Counted from the first letter of the stretch, positions 9,167 to 19,248 are shown. The stretch is DNA of 64,000 nucleotides from Bacteroidota bacterium (GCA_025359805.1 JANYDU010000015.1:1-64000); one strand, 5' to 3'. Notes: generated by a model not told the origin, from the letters alone. Made by a program: numbers and translations.

Positions 9167-11776
9167 TTATTTACCAACAACGGTATAAATTTGGTCAATC
9201 ATATATTGTGCATTTTCAATTTGCTTATCCAATGTTTGAATTTTTGGGTCTTTAGGTTTTAACTTTTTCTTTTGCTCCATTGCGTCATTTAATTTTTTAG
9301 CATAAGGTTCACTGGCTAAACTTAAAATTCTATCCATCATAAATTTAGAATACATATCTGCTTCTTTAGCTTTTGAATAATAGGCTTTAAGCCCTGGAAT
9401 AGCTTTTAGTACTATGGTGCTGTCGCTTCGTTTTAAATACATTCCATAGCTATTTAAAATACTAAACTTATTGAAACCGTATTTACCAAATGTGCTTTCA
9501 AAATAAGATACATAATCACCTTTTCCATGCTCGGCAATTAGCCCAGCATACATAGACTGTAAGTTTCCATTTTTAGAATTTTTATACCCATCAGCAATTT
9601 TTAAAGCAAGGTCGGGGTCGCTTTCAGAAATGGCTCCAATGGCCGAACCTACAACCATATATGAAGAATCATTTGTAGCATTTATAAATTCATTTTTATA
9701 TTTCGCTTCATCAATTCCTCGCAACAATTGAATAGCACTTGAACGTAGTAATGATTTTTTATCGTGTTGAGCAATAGCTAAAATTTTATCAGCATAAACA
9801 GTTCTATCTTTTACATTTAATTTATCAAGCATATCTAAACCAATTTCGCGCACTCCCCAAAATTCATGATTTAAACAAAATGAAATAGAAGCGGCAATAT
9901 CCTTGTTTGAAGTATCGGGCATGTTTGAAATAATTCCATCAGATGCAATTGATTTATCCATAAAAAGTGGAGCATGTAATAACATAAAATAATATTCTTC
10001 CATGGGTTTCATATCTGTAATGGAAGCCAATAACATTTTATCTGCATCAATATTTATTAAATCAATTGGGGCATCACTTTTAAATGAAAATGTTTCGTGT
10101 GATTTTTCAATAATAACTTTTTTGTGTTTAACTTCTCCATTGCTGTAAATATCAATATCTACAGGTAGTTTAAATAATCTGCTTGTAGTTGAATCTTGTT
10201 TTTGTTCAACCAAAACTTTTACATTTTTGTGCTCCACATCATACTCATAATTAATAGTTAAAATAGGATGACCAGCTCCTAAAAACCATTGATTAAAAAA
10301 CCAATTTAAATCTTCACCAGTAACTTCTTCAAACGCCAAACGTAGGTTATGAATCTCCACATTTTTAAATTTATTTTTGGTGAGATAGAGTTGCAACGAT
10401 TTAAAAAATGCTTCATCGCCAACATATTTTCTAAGCATGTGCAAAACCCGCCCACCTTTTTGATAACTTACCACATCAAACATATCTTCTCGGCTATTAT
10501 AATTAAAGCGAATAAGTTTTGTTTTGGCTTTTTCTTTTTGCCCGAGATAACCTGTTAAATCATTATCAAAATTACAATCGGCTTCCATTCTACCATATTT
10601 GTGTTCATCCCAAAGATATTGTCCGTAAGTAGCAAACGATTCGTTTAAAGGAATATTCGACCATGATTCACAGGTAACTAAATCGCCAAACCAATGATGA
10701 AATAATTCATGGCTCACAATGCTTTCATAAGTATTATCCAAATGCTCGCGCGCATCGTGATTTAAGCCTTCAAAATGAACAACTGCACTTGTGTTTTCCA
10801 TGGCACCGCTCACAAAATCACGCACCACAATTTGTGAAAATTTTTCCCAAGGATAATCCACTCCCAAACGTGTAGAGAAAAATTCTAACATCTCCGGAGT
10901 GTTTCCAAAAATCAATTTTGCGTAAGGTTTATATTGATGTTCTACATAATAATTTACATCAATACTATCTCTCCAATTATCTTTTACAATATCAAATTCA
11001 CCAACAGCCATCATCACTAAATATGGGGAGTGAGGCAAAGTTTGTTTCCAATAATCAGTATGTGTTTTATCATTATTTATTTTTGAATAAATGAGTTCTC
11101 CATTTGAGAGTGTTACCTCTTTTTCATCAACAGTAATATAAATTTCTTGAGTCATTTTTTCATTTGGAACATCATTGGTTGGAAACCATCCTGAATTGGA
11201 TTGCGTTTCACCTTGTGTCCAAATTTGCCTTGGTTTATCTGCATCTTTTTTTAATGGGTTGATAAAATAAATTCCTTTTGCATCACTTATTGCGGCACTT
11301 CCTTTTTGCTTATTATCATTTGGTTTAGCCACGTAATCAATAAAAATTTTATACGTTTCGTGGTGTTTATATTCTCGTCCTAGGTTAATATGAATTATAC
11401 TAGAATCGTAAGTGTAGCTTAAATTTTGCGTATCTTTTTCAATCATCGCCACACGTTTTAATTCAAAACTTTTGGCATCTAAATCTAAAGTAGAAGTAGG
11501 GTAGAAGTAAGGTTTAATAGTGATGGTAGCCTTGCCAATTACCTCTTGTTTTTCATAATCAAAACGAATATCAAGAATAGTATGAATGATATCGTTTACA
11601 CGTTTTTCACTGGGTTGATATGGTGCTTCGCCTTTTTTATTTTTAGCATTTCCATGCACCACCACTTCGTTCATATTTATTTTTTTTTCATCGTTTTTTG
11701 ATGTGGTGTTTTTCTTTACTTTGCAACTGCTCAATCCAAGAGCTAAAAATAAAATAAGAATAATTCGTGTTGTCAT
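9167..11776 (-). CDS. M1 family zinc metallo-aminopeptidase, lipoprotein
   Basis: About 869 residues. The start is placed at 11776 because the product then begins MTTRIILILFLALGLSSC, a clear lipoprotein signal with the lipobox Cys; an in-frame ATG at 11809 would add 11 residues that spoil the signal. It shows the M1 substrate motif GAMEN (about residue 322) and the zinc site HELFHH (about 356) with the third ligand Glu in LNES (about 379). The C-terminal part is a helical-repeat region. It probably trims peptides N-terminally in the periplasm or on the outer membrane. It diverges from the biotin carrier gene with a 52-base gap. Confidence 0.93.
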   Translation of the reverse strand: MTTRIILILFLALGLSSCKVKKNTTSKNDEKKINMNEVVVHGNAKNKKGEAPYQPSEKRVNDIIHTILDIRFDYEKQEVIGKATITIKPYFYPTSTLDLDAKSFELKRVAMIEKDTQNLSYTYDSSIIHINLGREYKHHETYKIFIDYVAKPNDNKQKGSAAISDAKGIYFINPLKKDADKPRQIWTQGETQSNSGWFPTNDVPNEKMTQEIYITVDEKEVTLSNGELIYSKINNDKTHTDYWKQTLPHSPYLVMMAVGEFDIVKDNWRDSIDVNYYVEHQYKPYAKLIFGNTPEMLEFFSTRLGVDYPWEKFSQIVVRDFVSGAMENTSAVVHFEGLNHDAREHLDNTYESIVSHELFHHWFGDLVTCESWSNIPLNESFATYGQYLWDEHKYGRMEADCNFDNDLTGYLGQKEKAKTKLIRFNYNSREDMFDVVSYQKGGRVLHMLRKYVGDEAFFKSLQLYLTKNKFKNVEIHNLRLAFEEVTGEDLNWFFNQWFLGAGHPILTINYEYDVEHKNVKVLVEQKQDSTTSRLFKLPVDIDIYSNGEVKHKKVIIEKSHETFSFKSDAPIDLINIDADKMLLASITDMKPMEEYYFMLLHAPLFMDKSIASDGIISNMPDTSNKDIAASISFCLNHEFWGVREIGLDMLDKLNVKDRTVYADKILAIAQHDKKSLLRSSAIQLLRGIDEAKYKNEFINATNDSSYMVVGSAIGAISESDPDLALKIADGYKNSKNGNLQSMYAGLIAEHGKGDYVSYFESTFGKYGFNKFSILNSYGMYLKRSDSTIVLKAIPGLKAYYSKAKEADMYSKFMMDRILSLASEPYAKKLNDAMEQKKKLKPKDPKIQTLDKQIENAQYMIDQIYTVVGK

Positions 11777-11828
11777 TTTTTTATTAATTTGGCAGCACAA
11801 GTAAACCAATTAAAGTAAAACAAAAAAG

Positions 11829-12329
11829 ATGATTAAGATAAAAGTGAACGATGCCCAAGAGATAGAAATTAATCTCTCTAAAAATGAGATCATAATGGAT
11901 GGGAAATTGGTGCAGGCTGATAGCATAAAAATTGACAACGATAAATATCATTTAATTTTTAATGATGCTTCTTATACCATTGAATTATTGGACAAAAGTG
12001 AAAATGGAAAAGAATTAATTGTTTCGGTAAACGGTAAGAAACAATTAGTAACCATTACGGATGAATTTGATGAATTGCTTCACAAATTGGGAATGGATAA
12101 ATTAAGTACAAATAAAATAAACGAAGTGAAAGCCCCTATGCCAGGATTGGTTTTAAAAATTGTTGCGAAAGAAGGTGATGTGGTTAAAAAAGGTGACGCA
12201 CTTTTGGTACTTGAAGCCATGAAAATGGAAAATATTATTAAAGCAACAGGAGAAGGAGTTGTTAAAAAAATTATAGCACAATCCAAACAAGCTGTTGAAA
12301 AAAATCAAGTGCTTATTATTATGGAGTGA
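11829..12329 (+). CDS. Biotin/lipoyl-attachment carrier protein (acyl-CoA carboxylase biotin carrier subunit)
   Basis: 166 residues. The C-terminal 75 or so form a biotinyl domain: KAPMPGLVLKIVAKEGDVVKKGD, then the biotinylation motif EAMKMEN with the acceptor Lys, closing VLIIME. The N-terminal half is beta-rich and lacks a catalytic domain, so this is a separate carrier subunit of the kind used by propionyl-CoA/acetyl-CoA or methylcrotonyl-CoA carboxylases. The partner carboxylase is not in the window, so the substrate cannot be assigned. Confidence 0.85.
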   Translation: MIKIKVNDAQEIEINLSKNEIIMDGKLVQADSIKIDNDKYHLIFNDASYTIELLDKSENGKELIVSVNGKKQLVTITDEFDELLHKLGMDKLSTNKINEVKAPMPGLVLKIVAKEGDVVKKGDALLVLEAMKMENIIKATGEGVVKKIIAQSKQAVEKNQVLIIME

Positions 12330-12335
12330 GTTGTT

Positions 12336-12773
12336 TTATTTGGAATCGCCTAAAGCATGTTTACCCACTGCAATTAAATCGGCAGGTGGGCGGTATCCAG
12401 CAGTTTGTAAAAGAATTTTTTCTGTTTTATCCAAAAATAGTAATGTTGGATATCCAGTAATTTTAAAACGTTGAGCCAACTCAATCCCTTCACCTACTTC
12501 ACCATCCACTTCAATATTAATAAAATTTTTATTGAAATAAGCTCCTACTTCACCATCCGGAAAAGTACTTCTTTTTAAATACTTACATGGTCCGCACCAT
12601 GATGCCGAAATATCTAAGAAGATAGCTTTCTTTTCTTTTTTTGCTTTTGCTACGGCCTCTTTCCATGTGCCTTCAAAAAAATGTATACCTGTTCCTTCGT
12701 GTTTTTTTACCGGAACTTTTGCAACAAGTACTAATGATATAATAACAGGAATGATGAATAATATTTTTTTCAT
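12336..12773 (-). CDS. Thioredoxin-like protein, exported
   Basis: 145 residues. An N-terminal hydrophobic signal or anchor (MKKILFIIPVIISLVLVAKV) precedes a thioredoxin-like fold with SASWCGPCKYL as redox-active CxxC and the cis-Pro loop ITGYPTLLFLD. The KAIFLDISASWCGPC arrangement is of the Thioredoxin_7/DUF255 type. It probably acts in the periplasm in disulfide reduction or isomerisation. Its 3' end is 6 bases from the convergent biotin carrier gene. Confidence 0.85.
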   Translation of the reverse strand: MKKILFIIPVIISLVLVAKVPVKKHEGTGIHFFEGTWKEAVAKAKKEKKAIFLDISASWCGPCKYLKRSTFPDGEVGAYFNKNFINIEVDGEVGEGIELAQRFKITGYPTLLFLDKTEKILLQTAGYRPPADLIAVGKHALGDSK

Positions 12774-12841
12774 ATGAAATGAATTTAATTTTTCAAATGT
12801 AAACAGAATAAATTATATTTTGATTGGCTACTATTGCATAC

Positions 12842-14170
12842 ATGATTTTTTTAGCGGAATTAATTACCCCCACACCCGTTTGGCTTCTTGTTCCTTTTGC
12901 ATTATTACTTTTAATGATTGCAATTGGACCCATTATTTTTTCTGCATTTTGGCATCATCATTATAAAACTATTTCTGTTTCCATTGGATTATTAATTGCC
13001 GTTTATTACATCATTTTTTTTAAACAAACATTTTTAGTTGCCGAAACTTTTGCTGAATATATTTCTTTTATCAGCTTGTTGGTGGCTTTATATGTGGCTG
13101 CAGGAGGTATTTATATTTTTGTTGATATAGAATCGAAAGCGAGTACTAATCTGGTATTTTTATTAATTGCTGCAATGCTCACAAACTTAATTGGAACAAC
13201 AGGGGCATCTATTTTATTGATTCGTCCATTTATGCGTATGAATCATTATAGGCTTAAACCTTATCATATTGTTTTCTTCATATTTTTTGTTTCAAATCTT
13301 GGAGGATTATTAACCCCAATTGGTGATCCTCCTTTATTTATGGGTTTTTTAAAAGGTGTTCCTTTCTTCTGGACGGTTACACATTTATTTCCTCACTGGG
13401 TTGTAGCCATGGTTTTATTATCGATTGTGTTTTTAGTTCTTGAAAAAAGAAACTCAATATTAAATCATGTTGATGTGTCGAAACATTATAGCAATAAGAT
13501 AAAAATAAATGGTAAGAAAAATTTTATTTGGCTTGCATTAATTATTGCTTCAGTGTTTTTAGACCCCAATATTATTGATGGTTTTCCGGCAATTGAGTAC
13601 CATGGAAAAAAGATTTCATTTATTAGAGAAATCCTTCAATTGGGTATCGCGTATTTTTGTTTTCGCACAGCAAATAAACATGCCATGCAAAGCAATAAGT
13701 TTGATTTTGAACCTATAAAAGAAGTGGCGTTTTTGTTCTTCGGTATTTTTCTTTCTATGATTCCTGCGTTGCAATTATTAGAAACTGGAGGTAAAAGTTT
13801 AGAAGGAATAATGTCTCTTGGATTTATTTATTTGAGTTCAGGCTTTTTATCAAGTGTATTAGATAATGCACCAACTTATTTAAACTTTTTTGCATTAATC
13901 ATGTCGGTTTTTGGTTGGAGTGTTACAAATTTAAATGATGTGCATGCCTTTGTAAATAGTGAGCATGTAAAGTATCTTATAGCCATTTCTGTGGGTTCTG
14001 TTTTTTTTGGAGCGATGACTTATATTGGGAATGGTCCTAACTTTATGGTTAAATCAATTGCCGAAAATTCAGGAATTAAAATGCCTTCATTTTTTCAGTA
14101 TATTTTAAGATATTCTTTACCATATTTGTTACCCATACTTATTATCATTTATTTTATATTTTTTTACTAA
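12842..14170 (+). CDS. Sodium:proton antiporter-like carrier (ion transporter superfamily, NhaD/CitMHS-like)
   Basis: About 442 residues with roughly 11-12 membrane segments. Conserved loops GTTGASILLIRPFMR and LTPIGDPPLFMGFLKG, plus NAPTYLNFF in the second half, are typical of Bacteroidota proteins annotated as sodium:proton antiporters in the arsenite/Na+/citrate carrier superfamily. The ATG at 12842 was chosen; a TTG at 12824 would add six residues. Its stop lies 7 bases before the SulP-carbonic anhydrase gene, so the two are almost surely co-transcribed, which suggests coupling of Na+ or H+ cycling to bicarbonate movement (inference). Confidence 0.8.
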   Translation: MIFLAELITPTPVWLLVPFALLLLMIAIGPIIFSAFWHHHYKTISVSIGLLIAVYYIIFFKQTFLVAETFAEYISFISLLVALYVAAGGIYIFVDIESKASTNLVFLLIAAMLTNLIGTTGASILLIRPFMRMNHYRLKPYHIVFFIFFVSNLGGLLTPIGDPPLFMGFLKGVPFFWTVTHLFPHWVVAMVLLSIVFLVLEKRNSILNHVDVSKHYSNKIKINGKKNFIWLALIIASVFLDPNIIDGFPAIEYHGKKISFIREILQLGIAYFCFRTANKHAMQSNKFDFEPIKEVAFLFFGIFLSMIPALQLLETGGKSLEGIMSLGFIYLSSGFLSSVLDNAPTYLNFFALIMSVFGWSVTNLNDVHAFVNSEHVKYLIAISVGSVFFGAMTYIGNGPNFMVKSIAENSGIKMPSFFQYILRYSLPYLLPILIIIYFIFFY

Positions 14171-14177
14171 ACAGTTA

Positions 14178-16418
14178 TTGAAATTTTTTAATTTTTCGTC
14201 ACAACCCTTTCATTTCAATCAAAATTTAAGAAATGATTTGCCGGCAGGAATTGCCGTTTTTTTTGTTGCGGTTCCACTTTGTATTGGAATTGCACATGCA
14301 TCAGGAGCGCCATTAATTTCTGGTTTAATTTCAGGTGTAATTGGTGGTGTGATGATTGGTTTTTTTAGTAACTCACAATTAAGCGTAAGTGGACCGGCTG
14401 CGGGTTTAACTGCTATTGCTTTATTGGGAATTCAAAACTTAGGTTCATTTGATGCTTTTTTATTAGCTACTTGTATTGCCGGTTTAATGCAAATTATTTT
14501 TGGGGTTTTACGTACAGGAGCTATTGCCAATTATATTCCAAATGCCGTTATAAAAGGGATGATTTCTGCTATTGGAGTTATCTTAATTATCAAGCAGTTT
14601 CCGCATATTATTGGTTATGATATTGAGGAAATGGGAGTAGAAGAGTTTTCGGTTAACCAGCTTGATATGAATGAAAAATATATTGAGTCAAAAGACACAG
14701 AATCCAATACGTTTAGTATAATTTTTCATGCCATCAATAATTTAAATAGAGGTGTTTTATTTATTGGAATAGTATCGTTATTGTTTTTATTTATTTGGGA
14801 TAAAACCCTTGCTAAAAAAATCAAAACTATTCCATCTTCTTTGTTGGTTGTATTGATTGGAATTTTGATTAGTTATGTTTCAGAACATATATTTTTTTAT
14901 ACCCATCTTAATGCCGAGCACTTTGTGGAAATCCCATCTATTTCGGGTATTAAAGGTTTTGTGCATGTAACTACTTTTCCCGATTGGGGAGCTTTTTCAA
15001 ATCCTAAATTATACATCACGGCATTTACTATTGCCATTGTTGCATCTGTTGAAACGTTGCTTGCAATTGAAGCGGTTGATAAATTAGATACACAACTCAG
15101 AAGAACAAATGCTAACCGAGAACTTATTGCACAAGGTATTGGAAATACTTTTGCCGGATTGCTTGGAGGCTTGCCCATGACATCCGTTATTGTTAGAGGA
15201 TCGGTAAATGTTTCGGCAGGCGCAAAATCAAAATTATCAACCATTATTCATGGGCTATTTATTTTAATAGCGGTACTGTTTTTTGCTCAATACATGAATT
15301 TAATTCCATTGGCAAGTTTAGCTGCGGTGCTTGTTTACACGGGATATAAATTGGTAAAACCACAATTAATTTTTCAGTTGTATAAAAAAGGTTGGGAACA
15401 ATTGCTTCCATTTTTGGTAACAGTTATAGCAGTTGTAACTACTGATTTATTAGTTGGAGTAAGCATTGGGATTTTATTTTCGGCAGTATTTATTGTTAAA
15501 GAAAGTTACAAGGCAACTATTATGCGTGTAATCGATCATGGAAAAAGAAAACGTATTTTATTGGGCGAAAATATTACCTTTTTACATAAGCCAAAGCTCT
15601 TAAAAATATTGGATGAAATGCCTGAAAATACTACCGTTGAAATTGATGGCTCACATAGTTTTTATATTGATAAAGATATGTTGGAAGTGATTGAAGAGTT
15701 TAAATTAAAAGCCAAACAAAAAAATATTGAATTAATTATTGGAGGAATAAAATCTATGGCAAACGAAGAGCTAAAAGAGAGCATGAAAAGAACCTACGAA
15801 AAACTTTTTGTGAACAATAATAAATGGGTAGAAGAAAAACTAAAACAAGATCCTGAATATTTTAAAGACCTTGCCAAAGGACAAACTCCACAGTATCTTT
15901 TTATTGGTTGTTCGGATAGTAGAGTTCCTGCAAATGAAATTACAGGCACACACCCTGGTGAAATGTTTGTGCAAAGAAATATTGCTAATTTGGTAGTGAA
16001 TACTGATGTAAATTTAATGTCGGTGGTGCAATATTCGGTTGAAGTATTAAATGTTAAACATGTAATTGTTTGTGGGCATTATGGATGTGGGGGAATAAAG
16101 GCAGCAATGGAAGATACAGCACATGGTTTAATTGATAAATGGCTCAGAAATATTAAAGATGTATATAGAATTCACAGGGAAGAATTGGATGCAATAAAAG
16201 ATCCCGAAAAACATCACAGAAGATTAGTTGAATTAAATGTGAGAGAGCAGGTTTATAACTTGATGAAAACATCTTTTATCCAAAAAAATAGAATGTTGTA
16301 TGGATTTCCTGAAGTACATGGTTGGGTTTATGATATTGAAGATGGGCATTTAAATGATATGAAAATTGATGTAGAAAAGGAATTTCCTGAGTTTAATACT
16401 ATCTATAAAATTTATTAA
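14178..16418 (+). CDS. SulP-family anion transporter fused to beta-carbonic anhydrase
   Basis: 746 residues with a TTG start, the only reasonable initiation codon before the conserved LPAGIAVFFVAVPLCIGIA. Residues 1 to about 440 are the SulP membrane domain (signature near SGPAAGLTAIALLG; later GGLPMTSVIVRGSVNVSAGA). Residues about 470-530 are STAS-like. From about residue 533 a complete beta-carbonic anhydrase follows, with CSDSR (C578, D580, R582) and HYGCGG (H634, C637) supplying the zinc and active-site residues. Likely role: bicarbonate or other anion uptake with CO2/bicarbonate interconversion at the inner face of the membrane. SulP-CA fusions are known in bacteria. A hairpin terminator follows. 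Confidence 0.92.
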   Translation: MKFFNFSSQPFHFNQNLRNDLPAGIAVFFVAVPLCIGIAHASGAPLISGLISGVIGGVMIGFFSNSQLSVSGPAAGLTAIALLGIQNLGSFDAFLLATCIAGLMQIIFGVLRTGAIANYIPNAVIKGMISAIGVILIIKQFPHIIGYDIEEMGVEEFSVNQLDMNEKYIESKDTESNTFSIIFHAINNLNRGVLFIGIVSLLFLFIWDKTLAKKIKTIPSSLLVVLIGILISYVSEHIFFYTHLNAEHFVEIPSISGIKGFVHVTTFPDWGAFSNPKLYITAFTIAIVASVETLLAIEAVDKLDTQLRRTNANRELIAQGIGNTFAGLLGGLPMTSVIVRGSVNVSAGAKSKLSTIIHGLFILIAVLFFAQYMNLIPLASLAAVLVYTGYKLVKPQLIFQLYKKGWEQLLPFLVTVIAVVTTDLLVGVSIGILFSAVFIVKESYKATIMRVIDHGKRKRILLGENITFLHKPKLLKILDEMPENTTVEIDGSHSFYIDKDMLEVIEEFKLKAKQKNIELIIGGIKSMANEELKESMKRTYEKLFVNNNKWVEEKLKQDPEYFKDLAKGQTPQYLFIGCSDSRVPANEITGTHPGEMFVQRNIANLVVNTDVNLMSVVQYSVEVLNVKHVIVCGHYGCGGIKAAMEDTAHGLIDKWLRNIKDVYRIHREELDAIKDPEKHHRRLVELNVREQVYNLMKTSFIQKNRMLYGFPEVHGWVYDIEDGHLNDMKIDVEKEFPEFNTIYKIY

Positions 16419-16461
16419 GCTAATTGTACAAATTGTTACCTCATTAAATATGCTTTACATA

Positions 16462-16493
16462 AAAAACGCCAACAATATACTGTTGGCGTTTTT
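16462..16493. terminator. Bidirectional hairpin terminator
   Basis: AAAAACGCCAACA (16462-16474) and TGTTGGCGTTTTT (16481-16493) form a 13-bp stem with a 6-base loop, with A and T runs on the two sides. It serves the SulP-carbonic anhydrase gene on + and the convergent SRPBCC-VOC gene on -. Confidence 0.92.
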
Positions 16494-16536
16494 AGTTCCA
16501 TATCGCATTTATGAAAAGGGAAAACGATTAAATGTG

Positions 16537-17505
16537 TTACTGTTTTTCAATACAATTAAACATCCAATTTATTCCAAACCTGTCAGTGCATTCTCCAAAA
16601 TATGCTCCGAAAAACATGTCTGCTAAAGGCATTACTATATTACCGTCTTTAGATAAAGCGTCAAATAATTTTTTAGTTTCTGTTTTTGTTTCAGGCTCCA
16701 AACAGATATGCATATTATTACCTTGGGTCACAGTCATTCCCATTTCTTTTGGTGCATCAGTAGCCATTAAAATATGTCCACCTAAAATGGGTAGCTCAAC
16801 ATGCAAAATCATTTTCTTTACATCTTCTGCAATGGGTGGATGCCCTGCTTCTGAAGGAATATCACCGAATCGTTGAATGCCCTTACCGCTAAATTCTGTT
16901 CCAAAAACAGAGCGGTAAAAATTAAATGCTTCTTCAGTATTTCCAGGGAAATTGAGATAGGTGCTTGTTCGCGCCATCGTATTTGTTTTTAATTGATTTC
17001 GTAATTTGAATTGTGCATTTAAGTATTGATCGAGGTTACCAAGAGCTGAAGTAAATCCTTCTTTAAAGCCCATCTGAATTGTGGCTTCCAATTGAGCCAA
17101 ATCATCATAAGAAATTTGAAATTCTACAAGCGTTACTTGTCCATTGTTAGTAAAAGTTACTTCCCAATTCGATTGTGGTAAATCTTTGTTCACATTACCG
17201 TTCGCATCTGCAAAAGCATCAAGTCCTGTATATTTTTTGTGTGTTTCAATGTTCTTAAAATCTGCCCAAGCCCAATGTTCTTCACCTTCTGGTCCTGTCA
17301 TTGCATAATGCCAATGTCCGCCTTCTCTAAAGTCCATTGTTTTCGTTTTTGCTTTCCATGGTTTCGGTGCCCACCATTGATCAAGAATTTCACTTTTTGT
17401 ATAAGCGTCCCAAACTAAAGAGAGTTCTGCTGCAAATTCTCTTTTTACTGTGATTGTTTTATTTTCCTTATTTACAGAAAAATCAAATGCTAAATTGTAG
17501 CTCAT
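16537..17505 (-). CDS. SRPBCC (AHSA1-like) and VOC (PhnB/glyoxalase-like) fusion protein
   Basis: 322 residues. Residues 1 to about 165 form an SRPBCC/activator-of-Hsp90-like lipid or ligand-binding fold ([36 protein letters not shown]). Residues about 175-322 form a VOC-superfamily domain ([20 protein letters not shown]; later [19 protein letters not shown]). The VOC half starts at an internal Met ([10 protein letters not shown]) that looks like an ordinary gene start, so two normally separate neighbouring genes appear joined. Enzymatic activity is unknown. The start overlaps the ArsR-type regulator stop by 4 bases, and ArsR-SRPBCC pairs are common. Confidence 0.85.
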   Translation of the reverse strand: MSYNLAFDFSVNKENKTITVKREFAAELSLVWDAYTKSEILDQWWAPKPWKAKTKTMDFREGGHWHYAMTGPEGEEHWAWADFKNIETHKKYTGLDAFADANGNVNKDLPQSNWEVTFTNNGQVTLVEFQISYDDLAQLEATIQMGFKEGFTSALGNLDQYLNAQFKLRNQLKTNTMARTSTYLNFPGNTEEAFNFYRSVFGTEFSGKGIQRFGDIPSEAGHPPIAEDVKKMILHVELPILGGHILMATDAPKEMGMTVTQGNNMHICLEPETKTETKKLFDALSKDGNIVMPLADMFFGAYFGECTDRFGINWMFNCIEKQ

Positions 17506-17822
17506 TTTTTTTTATTTTTTAGGGTTAGTAATACATGATCAAGTTGGTTAAAGCGGCTTTCCCATATCTTTTTATATTGTTCAATCCACTTATCAATTTC
17601 TTTCATTTTGGTTCCGTTAAGTTGATAGTAAATTTCCCTGCCTGATTGCTCCTGTTTTACAAGCTGGCATTCTGTTAATATACGCAGATGTTTGGAAACA
17701 GCCTGCCGAGTTGTATCAAAGTGTTCGGCAATGGCATTTGGTGTCATTGCTTGCAATGCAATTAACAAAATAATAGCACGTCTTGTTGGATCAGCAATGG
17801 CTTGAAAAACATCTCTTCTCAT
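17502..17822 (-). CDS. ArsR-family winged-helix transcriptional regulator
   Basis: 106 residues, the usual size. It has [20 protein letters not shown] and the recognition helix region [19 protein letters not shown], followed by a beta-wing ([10 protein letters not shown]). No Cys metal-site motif (ELCVCDL type) is present, so it is probably not a metal sensor but one of the ArsR proteins paired with SRPBCC genes. It leads the two-gene unit with the SRPBCC-VOC fusion. Confidence 0.9.
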   Translation of the reverse strand: MRRDVFQAIADPTRRAIILLIALQAMTPNAIAEHFDTTRQAVSKHLRILTECQLVKQEQSGREIYYQLNGTKMKEIDKWIEQYKKIWESRFNQLDHVLLTLKNKKK

Positions 17823-17942
17823 TGGGTAAATAAATTGTTTGTGAAACTAATTGGTTGCAAATATATGCAATTGTTCGGTTGCGCAAATTTATTTTCATTT
17901 TTTTGTTGAGGGGGGAGATAAAAAACTATCAGCAAAAATATT

Positions 17943-19184
17943 TTAGGGTTTGAGCAAAAGAATTGGCTTGCTGTATATAGTATTTGAAGTTGATATTTTT
18001 ATAAAATGTACTCCAGATTGATATTGAAATTTATCAAGTTGTAGGTTGTAAGATTTAGCATTTACCATTTCCGAAAAAAGAATTTGTCCTGATATATTTT
18101 CAACCGAAATAGCATTTATCAATTCATCATATTCAAAATGGATATTTTTATTTGCAGGATTTGGATAGCATTTAAAAGATTCATCTTGAGTTATTTTTTC
18201 GATGGATGAATGTGTTGTTGGTGTTTCCCATTCCGTTTTATTGGTTATAAAAAGAGAGGAATTTGGATATTTTCCTGCCGATTCGCAAGAGATAAATAAC
18301 TTGCCAGTGCTTCTATAACATATACCTTCAGTTTGCCATTCGGTGCCATCACCAATCTCTATTCTTCTTTTATTTCCAGTAAAAAATGAATCGTTTTTAA
18401 AATCGTTAAATATCCAAACAAATGAATTTAAATGCCCTTTAAAATATCCTACTAAAGCTACTTCTTTTTTTATGGGATCATAATCGGCACCACATACTAA
18501 ACCGTTTGTATTAAAACTTGTATAAGGTGAAATGGAATAGGTGCCCGGAGTTTTTGAAACTTTGTATACGCGTGTTTGCAAATCGCCTCTATCTTTTGTA
18601 AAAAGATACAATGAGTTGCCAATTGAGAGTATTGATTCACAATCAAAATTATGTGTGCTACTGCTTGTAAATACGGTTTGGTCAGAATAAGAAACAGCAA
18701 TGGCTTGTGCATTTAGATGAACTGTTGCAGCATTTCCGATATCACTTTTAGCAATCTTTAAAATTTTTAAATCTGTTCTGTCTCCACTATTATTTCCGCA
18801 ATCGCTAATATAAATATAGTTGCTATCGGCTGTAATATCTTCCCAATCTGTGTTTGGATAATTATCTACAAATACAGTTTGAAGGGTATTACCATTTGCA
18901 GTATCAATACTAAAAAATGATGCAGGATTTCCACTATCATTATGTGTCCATAATTTCCCATCTGTATAAACTAATCCTGATGACTCGGGAATGCTGCTCG
19001 ACATTCCTCCTTTAAATGTTGTTGCAATTCTTGTAATGGGATACAAACATGAGCCATCATTTTTAGTAGCACTTGCATTATAATTTGTGGCAAAAGGATC
19101 TGTACAACCCAAAATTTGCGCACGTAATGAAATGATATTTGTAACAAAAAACACAAGGCATAACAACTTTTTAAACAGCAACAT
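17943..19184 (-). CDS. T9SS-sorted surface/secreted protein of unknown function
   Basis: 413 residues. A signal peptide of about 22 residues is followed by GCTDPFATNYNASATKNDGS, a Cys-containing motif frequent near the N-termini of Bacteroidota secreted proteins. The middle (about 50-310) looks beta-propeller-like, with repeated strand motifs such as GKLWTHNDSGNPASFFSID and GNSLYLFTKDRGD. A type IX sorting domain closes the protein (FKCYPNPANKNIHFEYDE onwards, about residue 335 to end). Predicted cell-surface or extracellular; ligand unknown. Same strand as the efflux operon ending at 19249, 64 bases downstream of it. Confidence 0.75.
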   Translation of the reverse strand: MLLFKKLLCLVFFVTNIISLRAQILGCTDPFATNYNASATKNDGSCLYPITRIATTFKGGMSSSIPESSGLVYTDGKLWTHNDSGNPASFFSIDTANGNTLQTVFVDNYPNTDWEDITADSNYIYISDCGNNSGDRTDLKILKIAKSDIGNAATVHLNAQAIAVSYSDQTVFTSSSTHNFDCESILSIGNSLYLFTKDRGDLQTRVYKVSKTPGTYSISPYTSFNTNGLVCGADYDPIKKEVALVGYFKGHLNSFVWIFNDFKNDSFFTGNKRRIEIGDGTEWQTEGICYRSTGKLFISCESAGKYPNSSLFITNKTEWETPTTHSSIEKITQDESFKCYPNPANKNIHFEYDELINAISVENISGQILFSEMVNAKSYNLQLDKFQYQSGVHFIKISTSNTIYSKPILLLKP

Positions 19185-19248
19185 TTTATTTTAAATTAAG
19201 ATGTTGCGAAGGTGCTTATTTTGATATTACCGAAGTATTAAGTTTAAA

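Noticed and set aside
14897..15244. 115-codon ORF antisense to the SulP domain
   Set aside because: Mirror frame of the conserved SulP coding sequence with no independent support.
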